Source: JALORV01 sp963754065
Lineage (GTDB): Bacteria; Pseudomonadota; Gammaproteobacteria; Burkholderiales; Burkholderiaceae_F
Direction: 5' to 3'
DNA: 64,000 bases
Assembly (NCBI GenBank): GCA_963754065.1
Contig: CAVWFH010000033.1
Span: forward strand, 8,288-72,287
This document shows positions 25,642 through 34,930 of this stretch, in pieces. The notes under the pieces were generated by a model. It did no database searches and was not told where the DNA came from. It saw only the letters and a program-made list of their open reading frames with translations. How positions within the stretch are numbered: position 1 is the stretch's first letter; every line of letters starts with the position of its first letter. A program made the position numbers and the translations under genes.

Positions 25642-28374
25642 GCGGCTTCCTCATCGGGTAGCGCGGGCGCATCCTCCGGCATCGGCAGCGTCGTCACGAA
25701 CGACGCGCCGCCGCCGCTCACGCGCTCGGCGCGCATGTCACCGCCGTGGGCACGCGCGATGGCGCGACAGATCGCCAGCCCCAGCCCGACCCCGCCGATC
25801 GCGCCCTCAACGCCGACCGCGATGGAATTTTTCGAAGAGTGCTTCCGGTTCGATCTCCGGCGGGAAGCCCGGACCATTGTCGGCCACCATCAGCTCGACC
25901 TGGCCTTCGCGCCGGCGCGCACTGACGACGATGCGGCTGCCCGCCGGCGTGTACTTCGCAGCGTTTTCGAGAAGGTTGAACAGCAGTTGCTCGAGCAGCA
26001 CTGGATCCGCATAGATCAGCGGCGGCGCATCGTCGAGTCGCGTTTCGATGAGGTGGTCGGCCAGCCGATGCTGCAGCCGATGCAGGGCCGCTCCGACGAG
26101 TTCCTGCAGCGGCACCCATTCAGGCCTGGCAACCGAACGACCGGACTCCAGCCGTGTCATGTCCAGCACATTGGCAATCAGCTGCGTCATCTGTGTCGAC
26201 TCGTCGACGATGCTCTGCGCGAGCTCGCGACGGGCCTCGGCGTCCAGCCGCGATTGCGGCTGCGCCAGACTGCTCGCTGCGCCGCTGATCACTGCCAGTG
26301 GCGTGCGCATGTCGTGCGAGATCGCCGCCAGCAGGCTGTTGCGCACAGATTCTGTCTCCGCTGCGACCGTCGCCGCCTGGGCCCGGTCGGCCAGGCGAGC
26401 GCGCTCGAGTGCGAGAGCAAGCTGGCCTGCAAAGGTGTCCAGCAGGTGCGCCTGTTCCGGCAGCAGGATGCGACGTGGATTCGCCGGCAGCACCGCCAGC
26501 ACGCCGAGGGCACGGCGTGCCGCATCGCTTCCGACGAGCGGCAGATAGCGCGCCGGGGTTCCCGGCAGTGTGTTCGTGCCGAGTCCGGCAGGCTGCGCAT
26601 GTTCCTGCACCCATTGCGCCACGGGTACATCCGCGCCGCGCAAGGAGGCCGCTTCCGGCGGCGAACGCGGCACCTGCAGCGCGCCCTGCTCGTCCGGCAG
26701 CAGGACGACAGCCTGTGACTCGAATGCCTCACCAATGTGGCGAACGGCAACACGAGACATGCCATCGACGCCACGCACTGCGGCCAGTTCACGGCTCATC
26801 GCATACAGCAGCGCGGTGCGCCGTTCGCGGTGACCGGCCACGCGCGCCTGCAGCCGTACGCTATCCATCAGCGTACCGATCAGGATGCCGACGGCAGTCA
26901 GCACGGCGAAGGTGATCAGGTACTGGCCGTCTGCAATATTGAAGGTGAATAGCGGCGGCACGAAGAAGAAGTTGTAGGCCAGCGTGCTTGAGATCGCGGC
27001 GAGCACGGACGGGCCGCGGCCGTAGCGCCAGGCGATCAGCGTGATCGACAGCAGGTAGATCATCACGATGTTGGGCTCGTTCAGCACCGACGTCGTCACC
27101 CAACCGAGCGCTGTGGCGATAGCCACCCCGACACCTGCCCACGCGTAGCGCGGCCAGCGCCGCTTGCCGGACGGCGGCGTATCAAGGTAGGCCGCGCTGC
27201 GCGCCAGCAGCGGGCTCTTGGCGATGCGCATCGTCTCCGTCGTCTTGACGACAGTGACGTCGATGCCGCGGATGTGCGCGAGGACCTGATCCACCGTCGA
27301 GGGCCACAGCCAGCGAGCCACTCCCTTGCGGCTCGGCTCTCCCAGCAGGACGCGCGTTACGTTGCGCGTCTGCGCGTAGTGCACCAGCTCGGCGCCAGCC
27401 GAAGGACCACCGAGAGTCACCGTCTCGGCGCCAAGCGTCTCGGCCAAGCGCAGCCACGCGATGCGCCGGTCGCGCTCCGCCTCGGGAAGGCGGATCAGGT
27501 CGGGCGTTTCGACGTAGACCACGATCCATTCGGCATGCAGCGCCGCTGCGAGACGCTTGCCGGCGCGCACCAGGGTTTCCCCATCGCTGCGCGGGCCAAC
27601 GCCGACCAGGATGCGCTCCCCGGCTGCCCACGGCACACCGATGCCCTCGGTCGCGCGGTAGCGGTCCATGGCCGCATCGACGCGCTCTGCCGTCTTGCGC
27701 AGCGCCAGCTCGCGCAACGCGATCAGGTTGCCTTTACGGAAGAAGTTCTCGAGCGCGACGCGCACCCGCTCCGGCACGTACACCTTGCCTTCGCGCAGTC
27801 GCTGCAGCAGATCGTCGGGAGGCAGATCCACCAGTTCGACCTCGTCGGCCGACTCGAACACCGTGTCAGGCACGGTCTCCAGCATGCGCACCGTCGTGAT
27901 GCCAGCGACGACGTCGTTCAGGCTCTCGAGATGCTGGACGTTGACCGTCGTCCACACGTCGATGCCGGCGTCGCGCAGTTCCTCGATGTCCTGCCAGCGC
28001 TTGGCATGGCGGCTGCCCGCGGCGTTGGTGTGCGCGAGCTCGTCGACCAGCAGCAAACGTGGCTTGCGCTGCAGCGCGCGGTCGAGATCGAACTCGCGCA
28101 CCTGGGCCGGGCCCTGCTGCAGCAGCAGGAACGGGATCGCCTCCAGGCCTTCGAGCAGGCGCTCGGTGTCCGGGCGTCCGTGCGGTTCGACATAGCCGAC
28201 CACGACATCGACGCCTTCGGCCATCTGTCGGTGAGCGGCCTCGAGCATCGCGAAGGTCTTGCCGACGCCGGCTGTCGCGCCGAAGAAGATCTTCAGCTTG
28301 CCGCGCAGCGCCGCGCGTTCCGCGGACTGAACGTGCGCGAGCAGGGCGTCGGGGTCGGCGCGGCGGTCTTCCAT
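25638..28374 (-). pseudogene. kdpD: KdpD osmosensitive K+ sensor histidine kinase, frameshifted near the C-terminus
   Basis: The sensor kinase contains an N-terminal KdpD domain with Walker A GATAGVGKT and Walker B LLLVDELAH, a USP-like domain, four DUF4118 membrane segments, a GAF region, the phospho-acceptor H-box ISHDMRTPLAVI, the N-box NLLENAAKYTP and the G1 box DNGPGF. After FEKFHRGRR the frame ends at 25807. The missing end (EGAIGGVGLGLAICRAI, the G2 box, to 25638) continues in the next frame. Removing one base of the AA at 25809-25810 restores a 911-residue KdpD ending in the ATGA overlap with kdpE. If real, the kinase lacks its G2 box and should be inactive; sequencing error is at least as likely. 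Confidence 0.9.
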
Positions 28375-28378
28375 CCCC

Positions 28379-28516
28379 TCAGCCTAGTCGATCGCGTGGC
28401 AGCCGCAGGTGTCGCCTTCGCCGCCGCATCCCGAAGCGCACCGCCAGCAGCGCCAGCACCAGCGCCACGGCAACGACCAGCACCATGACGTCATCCCACG
28501 TCAATGCCTCGTTCAC
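28379..28516 (-). CDS. Small membrane protein between kdpC and kdpD
   Basis: This frame encodes 45 residues: MNEALTWDDVM, a hydrophobic segment (about residues 11-28), then an Arg/His-rich tail (MRRRRRH). The GTG at 28516 overlaps the kdpC stop as GTGA, and the stop lies 4 bases before kdpD, so translation would be coupled on both sides. It is not KdpF, which lies at the start of the operon. I recognise no family; it could be a small regulator of the transporter or kinase, or a chance frame in a tightly packed operon. Confidence 0.5.
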   Translation of the reverse strand: MNEALTWDDVMVLVVAVALVLALLAVRFGMRRRRRHLRLPRDRLG

Positions 28517-29085
28517 TTGGTCGCGTCCAGTGCCATGTTCAACTGCAGAACGTTGACGCGCGCTTCACCCAGCACGCCGAACTGACGCGGCTCCGTGTAG
28601 GCCTTCACCAGCGCCCGCACCTTGTTCTCGTCCAGGCCACGCACGCGCGCAATACGGCGCACCTGGAACTCGGCGGCCGCCGGACCGATGTGCGGATCGA
28701 GCCCACTGCCGGAGGCCGTGACCAGGTCCTGCGGAACCGGCGCCCTGTTGTGCGGATCGGCGTCCTTCAGGGCCGCAACGCGCTCCTTCACGGCGTCCGC
28801 CAGGGCCGGATTGGTCGTGCCCTGGTTCGAGCCGCTCGAAGCCAGCCCGTTGTAGGGCTGCGGACCGGTGGCCGACGGCCGGCCCCAGAAATACTTCGGA
28901 TCCGAGAACGGCTGGCCGATCAGCGTCGAGCCGACCGCCTTGCCGTCGCGCACGATCAGGCTGCCGTTGGCCGTGTCGCGCATCGTCAATTGCGCTATGC
29001 CGGTGACGATGCCCGGATACACGAGCCCGGTCACGATCGTCAGCAGAACAAACACGATGGCTGCGGTGGAGATGTCGCGTTTCAT
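28513..29085 (-). CDS. kdpC: Potassium-transporting ATPase subunit C
   Basis: This 190-residue KdpC has an N-terminal membrane anchor (IVFVLLTIVTGLVYPGIVTG, in part) and the family motifs GSTLIGQPF, YFWGRPSAT and SGLDPHIGP near the C-terminus. KdpC stabilises the KdpFABC complex and aids ATP binding. It follows kdpB by 8 bases. Confidence 0.96.
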   Translation of the reverse strand: MKRDISTAAIVFVLLTIVTGLVYPGIVTGIAQLTMRDTANGSLIVRDGKAVGSTLIGQPFSDPKYFWGRPSATGPQPYNGLASSGSNQGTTNPALADAVKERVAALKDADPHNRAPVPQDLVTASGSGLDPHIGPAAAEFQVRRIARVRGLDENKVRALVKAYTEPRQFGVLGEARVNVLQLNMALDATK

Positions 29086-29093
29086 GTGTACTC

Positions 29094-31145
29094 CTAGGCC
29101 AGGCCGAGACCGACTAGCAAGAGGTCGATCGCCTTGATGCCGATAAAGGGAACGATCAGCCCGCCGAGCCCGTAGATCAGCAGGTTCCGGCGCAATAGCG
29201 AGGCGGCCGTGTCAGCGCGCGAGGCGATGCCGCGCAGCGCCAGCGGGATCAGCGCAACGATGATCAGTGCATTGAAGATCACCGCCGACAGGATCGCCGA
29301 CGACGGCGACGCAAGCCCCATCACGTTCAGTGCGTTCAGTTGCGGGTAAGTCGCTGCGAACGCCGCCGGGATGATTGCAAAGTACTTGGCGACGTCGTTG
29401 GCGATCGAAAACGTCGTCAGCGAGCCGCGCGTGATCAGCATCTGCTTGCCGATCTCGACCACCTCGATCAGCTTGGTCGGGTTCGAATCGAGGTCGACCA
29501 TGTTGCCGGCTTCCTTGGCCGCCTGGGTGCCGCTGTTCATCGCCACTGCGACGTCGGCCTGCGCCAGTGCCGGCGCATCGTTCGTGCCATCGCCGCACAT
29601 CGCAACCAGACGCCCCTGTGCCTGCTGATCGCGGATCAGCTTGAGCTTGGCCTCGGGTGTCGCCTCGGCGAGAAACTCGTCGACGCCGGACTCGGCGGCG
29701 ATCGCAGCGGCGGTGAGACGGTTGTCGCCGGTGATCATCACGGTCTTGATGCCCATGCGGCGCAGCTGCGCGAAGCGCTCCTTGATGCCGCCCTTGACGA
29801 TGTCGCGCAGCTCGATGACGCCCAGCGCGCGCGGACCTTCGGCCACCACCAGCGGCGTCGCACCCTTGCTGGCGATCTGGTCGACTTGGGCGCGCAGCTG
29901 GCGATCGAGCGCCTTGCCCTGCGCTTTCAGCCAGGCTTCGATCGCATCGGGCGCGCCCTTGCGGATGCGGCGTTCTCCGATGTCGATGCCGCTCATGCGC
30001 GTCTGGGCGGTGAACGGAACGAACGTCGCGTTCATCTCGTGCAGTTCGCGGCCACGGATGCCGAAGCTTTTCGCCAGCACGACGATCGAGCGGCCTTCGG
30101 GGGTTTCGTCGGAGAGCGATGCCAGTTGCGCCGCGTCCGCGAGTTCCTGTTCTGTCACGCCACCCGGCGCCGGCCAGAACTTCGCGGCCTGGCGGTTGCC
30201 CAGCGTGATCGTTCCGGTCTTGTCGAGCAGCAGCACGTCGACGTCGCCTGCGGCTTCGATCGCGCGGCCCGACGTCGCCACGACGTTCGCCTGGATCATC
30301 CGATCCATGCCCGCAATGCCGATCGCCGACAACAGCCCGCCGATCGTGGTCGGGATCAGGCAGACAAGCAGGGCCACCAGCACGGTCAGCCCGATCACCT
30401 GCCCCTGCGAGGAACTGGCGACCGCGTACACCGAGAACGGCAGCAGCGTCGCCACGGCGATCAGGAAGACCAGCGTCAGTGCGGCCAGCAGAATCGCCAG
30501 TGCGATCTCGTTCGGCGTGCGCTGGCGCTTCGCGCCTTCCACCATCGCGATCATGCGGTCGAGGAAGCTGTCGCCGGGGTTGGCGGAGATGCGCACGACC
30601 AGCCAGTCGGACAGCACGCGCGTGCCGCCCGTGACCGACGAGCGATCGCCTCCGGCCGCGCGCACGACCGGGGCCGACTCGCCGGTGATCGCCGACTCGT
30701 CGACCGATGCCACGCCGTCGATGACGTCGCCGTCGCCCGGCATCATCTGGCCCGCCTCGACCAGCACCACATCGCCCTTGCGCAGCTGGCTCGAGTTCAC
30801 CGTGCTATGCGGTGCATCGCGGTGCGTGCCATCGAGCTTGATGGCCGGCGTGTCCTTCTTGGCGCCGCGCAGGCTCGCCGCCTGGGCCTTGCCGCGCCCC
30901 TCCGCCAGCGCTTCCGCGAAGTTGGCGAAAAGCACCGTGAACCACAGCCAGACCGAGATGGCTGCGGTGAAGCCGTCGCGATCGACGATCGCGAGCACCG
31001 TGGTCAGCAGCGCGCCCAGCCAGGTGACGAACATCACCGGGTTGCGCCACTGCGCCATGGGTGTCATGCGCTTCAGCGAATCGAACACCGCCTGGCCCAC
31101 CAGCGCCGGCTCGAACGTGCGGACTGCGTGTTTGTGTGTCGTCAT
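29094..31145 (-). CDS. kdpB: Potassium-transporting P-type ATPase subunit B
   Basis: This 683-residue catalytic subunit hydrolyses ATP for high-affinity K+ uptake. It has the phosphorylation motif DKTGT (D308, in line with E. coli KdpB D307), the actuator motif TGESAPV, and the hinge GDGTNDAPALAQADV. The ATG at 31145 was chosen because the KdpB N-terminus starts there. It lies 13 bases after kdpA and 8 bases before kdpC. Confidence 0.97.
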   Translation of the reverse strand: MTTHKHAVRTFEPALVGQAVFDSLKRMTPMAQWRNPVMFVTWLGALLTTVLAIVDRDGFTAAISVWLWFTVLFANFAEALAEGRGKAQAASLRGAKKDTPAIKLDGTHRDAPHSTVNSSQLRKGDVVLVEAGQMMPGDGDVIDGVASVDESAITGESAPVVRAAGGDRSSVTGGTRVLSDWLVVRISANPGDSFLDRMIAMVEGAKRQRTPNEIALAILLAALTLVFLIAVATLLPFSVYAVASSSQGQVIGLTVLVALLVCLIPTTIGGLLSAIGIAGMDRMIQANVVATSGRAIEAAGDVDVLLLDKTGTITLGNRQAAKFWPAPGGVTEQELADAAQLASLSDETPEGRSIVVLAKSFGIRGRELHEMNATFVPFTAQTRMSGIDIGERRIRKGAPDAIEAWLKAQGKALDRQLRAQVDQIASKGATPLVVAEGPRALGVIELRDIVKGGIKERFAQLRRMGIKTVMITGDNRLTAAAIAAESGVDEFLAEATPEAKLKLIRDQQAQGRLVAMCGDGTNDAPALAQADVAVAMNSGTQAAKEAGNMVDLDSNPTKLIEVVEIGKQMLITRGSLTTFSIANDVAKYFAIIPAAFAATYPQLNALNVMGLASPSSAILSAVIFNALIIVALIPLALRGIASRADTAASLLRRNLLIYGLGGLIVPFIGIKAIDLLLVGLGLA

Positions 31146-31158
31146 GTCAGTGTCCTGC

Positions 31159-32913
31159 TCACTTCGCAAAGAGCATCAGGTGCTCGACGATCGGTCCGAG
31201 CGCCAGCGCCGGCACGAAGGTCAGCGCGCCCACCAGCAGCACGGTGCCGATCAGCAGCCCGACGAACAGCGGCGTATGCGTCGGCAGCGTTCCGCTCGAG
31301 GCCGGTATGAATTTCTTGGCGGCCAGGCTGCCGGCGATCGCCAGCACCGGCACGATCAGCCAGTAACGCGACAGCCACATCGCCACGCCGAGCGCCGAGT
31401 TGTAGAAAGGCGTATTGGCCGAGAGACCCGCGAATGCGCTGCCGTTGTTGTTGCCGGCAGAACTGAATGCATACAGCACCTGCGAGAAGCCGTGCACGCC
31501 GGGATTCGACATGCTCGAGACGCCGGGCTCGATCGCCACCGCCAGCGCGGTGCCGACCAGCACCACGAACGGCGGAATCAGGATGACCAGCGACGCCATC
31601 TTCATCTCGTACGCCTGGATCTTCTTGCCGAGGTACTCGGGCGTGCGGCCGACCATCAGGCCAGCGATGAAAACCGCGATGATCGCGAACACCAGCATGC
31701 CGTACAGGCCCGAGCCGACGCCGCCGTACACCACCTCGCCCAGCTGCATCAGCCACATCGGCACCAGGCCACCGAGCGGCGTATACGAGTCGTGCATCGA
31801 GTTGACCGAGCCATTCGACGCGGCCGTAGTCGCCGTCGCCCACAGCGCCGAGGTCGCTGGTCCGAAGCGGACTTCCTTGCCCTCAAGGTTGCCGGCGCTG
31901 GTTTCAACGCCGAGCGCCGTCACGCGCGGATTCGCCGTCTCTTCGGCACCGACCGCCGCGAAGGCGAGCACGAGGAAGATCGCGCTCATTGCCCCGTAGA
32001 TCGCCCACCCCTGGCGTGCATCGTTGACCAGCCGTCCGAAGGTAAAGCACAGCGCTGCCGGGATCAGCAGGATGGCCAGCACTTCGAGGAAGTTGGACCA
32101 CGGTGTCGGGTTCTCGTAGGGATGCGCCGAGTTGACGTTGAAGAAGCCGCCGCCGTTGGTGCCGAGTTGCTTGATGGCCACCTGCGACGCGGCCGGACCT
32201 TGCGGCAGGCTTTGCGCGGTGATGGTCTCCTTCTTCTCCGGCGCCCCGTCCTTGGCCGGTGTGACCACCTCGACCGACTGCACCAGCGGTACGTCGACCG
32301 CCGGGTTGAAGTTCTGGACCACGCCCTGCGACACCAGTGCCAGCGACAGCACCAGCGACAGCGGTAGCAGCACGTACAGCGTCGAGCGCGTCAGGTCGAC
32401 CCAGAAGTTGCCTATTCCCGTGGACTGCTTGCGCACGAAGCCGCGGATGAATGCGGCGAGCACCGCCATCCCGGTCGCTGCCGACACGAAGTTCTGCACG
32501 CCGAGACCTAGCATCTGTGTCAGGTAGCTCATCGTCGATTCGCCGCCGTAGCCCTGCCAGTTGGTGTTGGTGGCGAAGCTGATCGCGGTGTTGAAGGACG
32601 AATCGGGCGAGACGGAGCCGAGCCCTTGCGGATTCAGCGGCAGGACGCCCTGCAGGCGTTGCAGCGCGTAGACGGCCAGCGCGCCGAGCAGGTTGAACGC
32701 CAGTGCCGCGAAGGCGTAGCGCTTCCAGCCCATGTCGTCGTCGGTGCCCACTCCGCTCAGCCGGTAGATCAGCCGCTCGACCGGGCTGAGCACGCGGCTC
32801 GCGAAAGTCTTCTCGCCGGTGTAGACGCGGGCGATGTACGCGCCCAGTGGCCAGGCCAGTGCCGTCAGTACGGCGAAGTACAGGATGACCTGCAATGCTC
32901 CGAAGCCGCTCAT
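31159..32913 (-). CDS. kdpA: Potassium-transporting ATPase K+-channel-like subunit A
   Basis: This 584-residue membrane protein is the K+-translocating subunit, related to Trk/Ktr channels. The selectivity-filter-like loops are visible (TNTNWQGYGGE, GTNGGGFFNVNSAHPYENP in parts, GNNNGSAF). Its ATG at 32913 overlaps the kdpF stop by one base (TGATG), which fixes the start. Confidence 0.97.
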   Translation of the reverse strand: MSGFGALQVILYFAVLTALAWPLGAYIARVYTGEKTFASRVLSPVERLIYRLSGVGTDDDMGWKRYAFAALAFNLLGALAVYALQRLQGVLPLNPQGLGSVSPDSSFNTAISFATNTNWQGYGGESTMSYLTQMLGLGVQNFVSAATGMAVLAAFIRGFVRKQSTGIGNFWVDLTRSTLYVLLPLSLVLSLALVSQGVVQNFNPAVDVPLVQSVEVVTPAKDGAPEKKETITAQSLPQGPAASQVAIKQLGTNGGGFFNVNSAHPYENPTPWSNFLEVLAILLIPAALCFTFGRLVNDARQGWAIYGAMSAIFLVLAFAAVGAEETANPRVTALGVETSAGNLEGKEVRFGPATSALWATATTAASNGSVNSMHDSYTPLGGLVPMWLMQLGEVVYGGVGSGLYGMLVFAIIAVFIAGLMVGRTPEYLGKKIQAYEMKMASLVILIPPFVVLVGTALAVAIEPGVSSMSNPGVHGFSQVLYAFSSAGNNNGSAFAGLSANTPFYNSALGVAMWLSRYWLIVPVLAIAGSLAAKKFIPASSGTLPTHTPLFVGLLIGTVLLVGALTFVPALALGPIVEHLMLFAK

Positions 32914-33002
32914 CAGAAGTCCTCCGCCTTCAACAGGGCCCAGACCAGATAGACGGCCACCGCAACTGCGAGTGCAAGACCCACGGCGTGCCAGAGGCTC
33001 AT
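32913..33002 (-). CDS. kdpF: KdpF small subunit
   Basis: This 29-residue peptide (MSLWHAVGLALAVAV...) has a single membrane segment, ends YLVWALLKAEDF, and matches the KdpF pattern (aromatic-Leu then ALL.AE.F). KdpF is a peripheral lipid-like stabiliser of the KdpABC complex. It overlaps kdpA by one base. Confidence 0.9.
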   Translation of the reverse strand: MSLWHAVGLALAVAVAVYLVWALLKAEDF

Positions 33003-33106
33003 CGCTGCTCCCCACGCGTGTGCAGCAGCCGGTCACACAATGTGACCAGCAGCGCGGTCAGCCCGGCCAAAGCGACGATTGCGCCGACAAAGATGAAATC
33101 CATCAT
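32999..33106 (-). CDS. Small membrane protein preceding kdpF
   Basis: A 35-residue frame starts MMDFIFVGAIVALAG, has one membrane segment, and ends in a basic tail (DRLLHTRGEQR). The stop overlaps the kdpF ATG (ATGA), so it is the first coupled frame of the kdp transcript. I recall similar short uncharacterised membrane peptides at this position in other kdp operons, but I cannot confirm homology. It may be a second KdpF-like subunit or a leader peptide. Confidence 0.6.
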   Translation of the reverse strand: MMDFIFVGAIVALAGLTALLVTLCDRLLHTRGEQR

Positions 33107-33119
33107 GCGTTCCCAACGG

Positions 33120-33175
33120 TCGTTGTCGAGAACTGCAGCCTAGGCATCACGGTGTAAAGACGTCGTCAAGAAATG
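33120..33175 (-). promoter_or_regulatory. Candidate kdp promoter / KdpE site
   Basis: On the minus strand, TTGACG at 33169-33164 lies 17 bases from TGCCTA, a weak sigma70-like pair upstream of the first kdp frame. CTTTACACC at 33159-33151 resembles part of the E. coli KdpE-bound region (TTTACACCCC). Both are inferences from pattern and position only. Confidence 0.35.
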
Positions 33176-33326
33176 CCCTTATGTAGTAGAGGCGCGACTC
33201 ACTTTCCGGACTGGACATCCGCAACATGGTCGGGCCAGAGCCGTATCGCGGCGCATTGCGCAGAACCGAGAATCCCTCGTCCAGCAGCACTCCATCTCCC
33301 CATCGGGGCAGGTAGCATCGCCGCCC

Positions 33327-34566
33327 ATGTCGACCGGATCATTCCGCCGCGTCTTCGCGGCCGAGGTGGTGTCCACCTTCGGCTCGCTGATGAGCCGGCT
33401 GGCGATAAACTGGCTCGCGGTGCTGGTGCTGAAAGCCGAACCGACGGCGATGGCGCTGCTGGCTGTCGCGGATGTGGCTGCCGGAGCGCTCGCGGCGCTG
33501 CTGCTCGGCGCGCTGGTCGACCGTTGGCCCAAGCGACGCACAATGATTGCCGCCGATCTCATGCGCGCGGCGATGCTCTTCACCGTGCCACTGATGGCCC
33601 TGCTCGGTCGTCTTTCGATCGGCTGGCTGGTCGTCGTCGTCGCAGTCAACGGCGCGCTGACGGTGGCATTCGAGCTGGCGCAGTCGGCGTGGATCGCGCG
33701 CAGTACCGCGCATGAAGACCTGACGCAGCGCAATTCCGCCCTGGCAGCCGGCAGTGCCGCGACCGAGGCCGTGTCGTTCAGTCTCACCGGGTGGCTGTTC
33801 CAGTGGCTTGGCGCGGTCGTCGTGATGGTGGCCGATGCGCTCACCTACGTCGCCTCGGCGCTGCTGCTCGTGAAGATCAGCGAGCCGCCGCCGCTGAAGG
33901 AAGAAACGCCGGCACCCGACCACGTTGCGGGAACGCCTGCAGGCGCTGGTTTCGGAAGTGCAGGGCGGACTGCGGGCCGTTGCGGCCGATCCGGTGCTGC
34001 GCGGGCTGGCCGTCGTCGCCACGCTCGTCGCCTTCGCAATGAGCTTCGCCAGCACCACGTACATGATCTACGTTTCGCGCGACGTGGCGTTCCCGACCGG
34101 CACGCTGGGCCTGCTGTTCGCGCTCGGCGGCATCGGGTCGCTCTTCGGCTCGTGGCTGACCGCGCGCACCGCCAGGCGCATCGATGCACGCCTCTGGCTG
34201 ATCGGCAGCCTTGCGCTATGGGCAATTGGCAGCGTGGCTACGCCGCTTGCGACCACGGCCGGCCTGATCGGCATCGTGCTGATCGCCACACAGCAGATCG
34301 TCGGTGACGCCGGCGGAATGGCCTACGGGATCGCCGATCGCACGCTGCGGCAAAGTTACGCTGCACCGGAATTCCTCGCGCGCGTCGATGCAAGCGTGCG
34401 CACGCTCGGCTACACCGCCACGCTCGTCGGTGCGCTCGTCAGCGGCGTACTGGCCGAACGCTACGGGGCTCGCGCGCTGCTCTTTGCGTCGTCCGCGCTG
34501 ATAGGCGTAGCCGCAATGGCGGCGGCGCTGTTGCTGCGGGCACGACCGGCGTCGGCGGCACGGTGA
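33327..34566 (+). pseudogene. MFS transporter, frameshifted
   Basis: A roughly 412-residue MFS permease (MFS_3/enterobactin-exporter-like) is split into two frames. The first half (33327 to about 33920) starts MSTGSFRRVFAAEVVSTFGS, with six membrane segments and the loop DRWPKRRTMI. The second half (about 33925-34566) continues LRERLQALVSEVQGGLRAV and has further membrane segments. Ignoring one base near 33924 (CAC-G-TTG) joins them smoothly in the central cytoplasmic loop. The substrate is unknown. It is divergent from the kdp operon with no obvious partner. Confidence 0.85.
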
Positions 34567-34573
34567 ACGGGCC

Positions 34574-34867
34574 CTACTCCACGCCCGGAATGATGCGCAC
34601 CTCACGCTTCACTGATTCGCGCATGATGGCGAGGACCGTTTGATAGGCCGGACTTTCGTAGGCGGCGATGGCCTGATCAACGCTGGGAAATTCGATGACG
34701 ACACAGCGTTGAGCGGCACCCCCTTCGTACGTTGCCGTGGGCATGCCACGGGCGAGAAAGCGGGCTCCGAATGCCAGGAGCACCGGCGTTGCCGCCTCGG
34801 CGTACTTCGCCAGTACGCCAGGGTCCGACACGGTGTGATAGGAGGCGATCCAGTATCCCTTGGGCAT
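34574..34867 (-). CDS. DUF1330 domain protein
   Basis: The 97-residue product has the DUF1330 pattern: MPKGYWIASYHTVSDPG at the start, a central LARGMPTATYEGG, then VVIEFPSVDQAIAAYESPAYQ. The fold is a dimeric alpha+beta barrel like stress-responsive A/B-barrel proteins; the function is unknown. It is convergent with the MFS gene, 7 bases apart. Confidence 0.88.
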   Translation of the reverse strand: MPKGYWIASYHTVSDPGVLAKYAEAATPVLLAFGARFLARGMPTATYEGGAAQRCVVIEFPSVDQAIAAYESPAYQTVLAIMRESVKREVRIIPGVE

Positions 34868-34930
34868 GGGTCACTCCTTGCGAGTGGGCAAACCAGTGTG
34901 CGAGTTGGCCGGTACCGGTCGAGGCCACAC

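Noticed and set aside
29641..32367. Plus-strand frame of about 908 codons across kdpB and kdpA
   Set aside because: Shadow of two well-identified genes; composition and lack of motifs show it is not coding.
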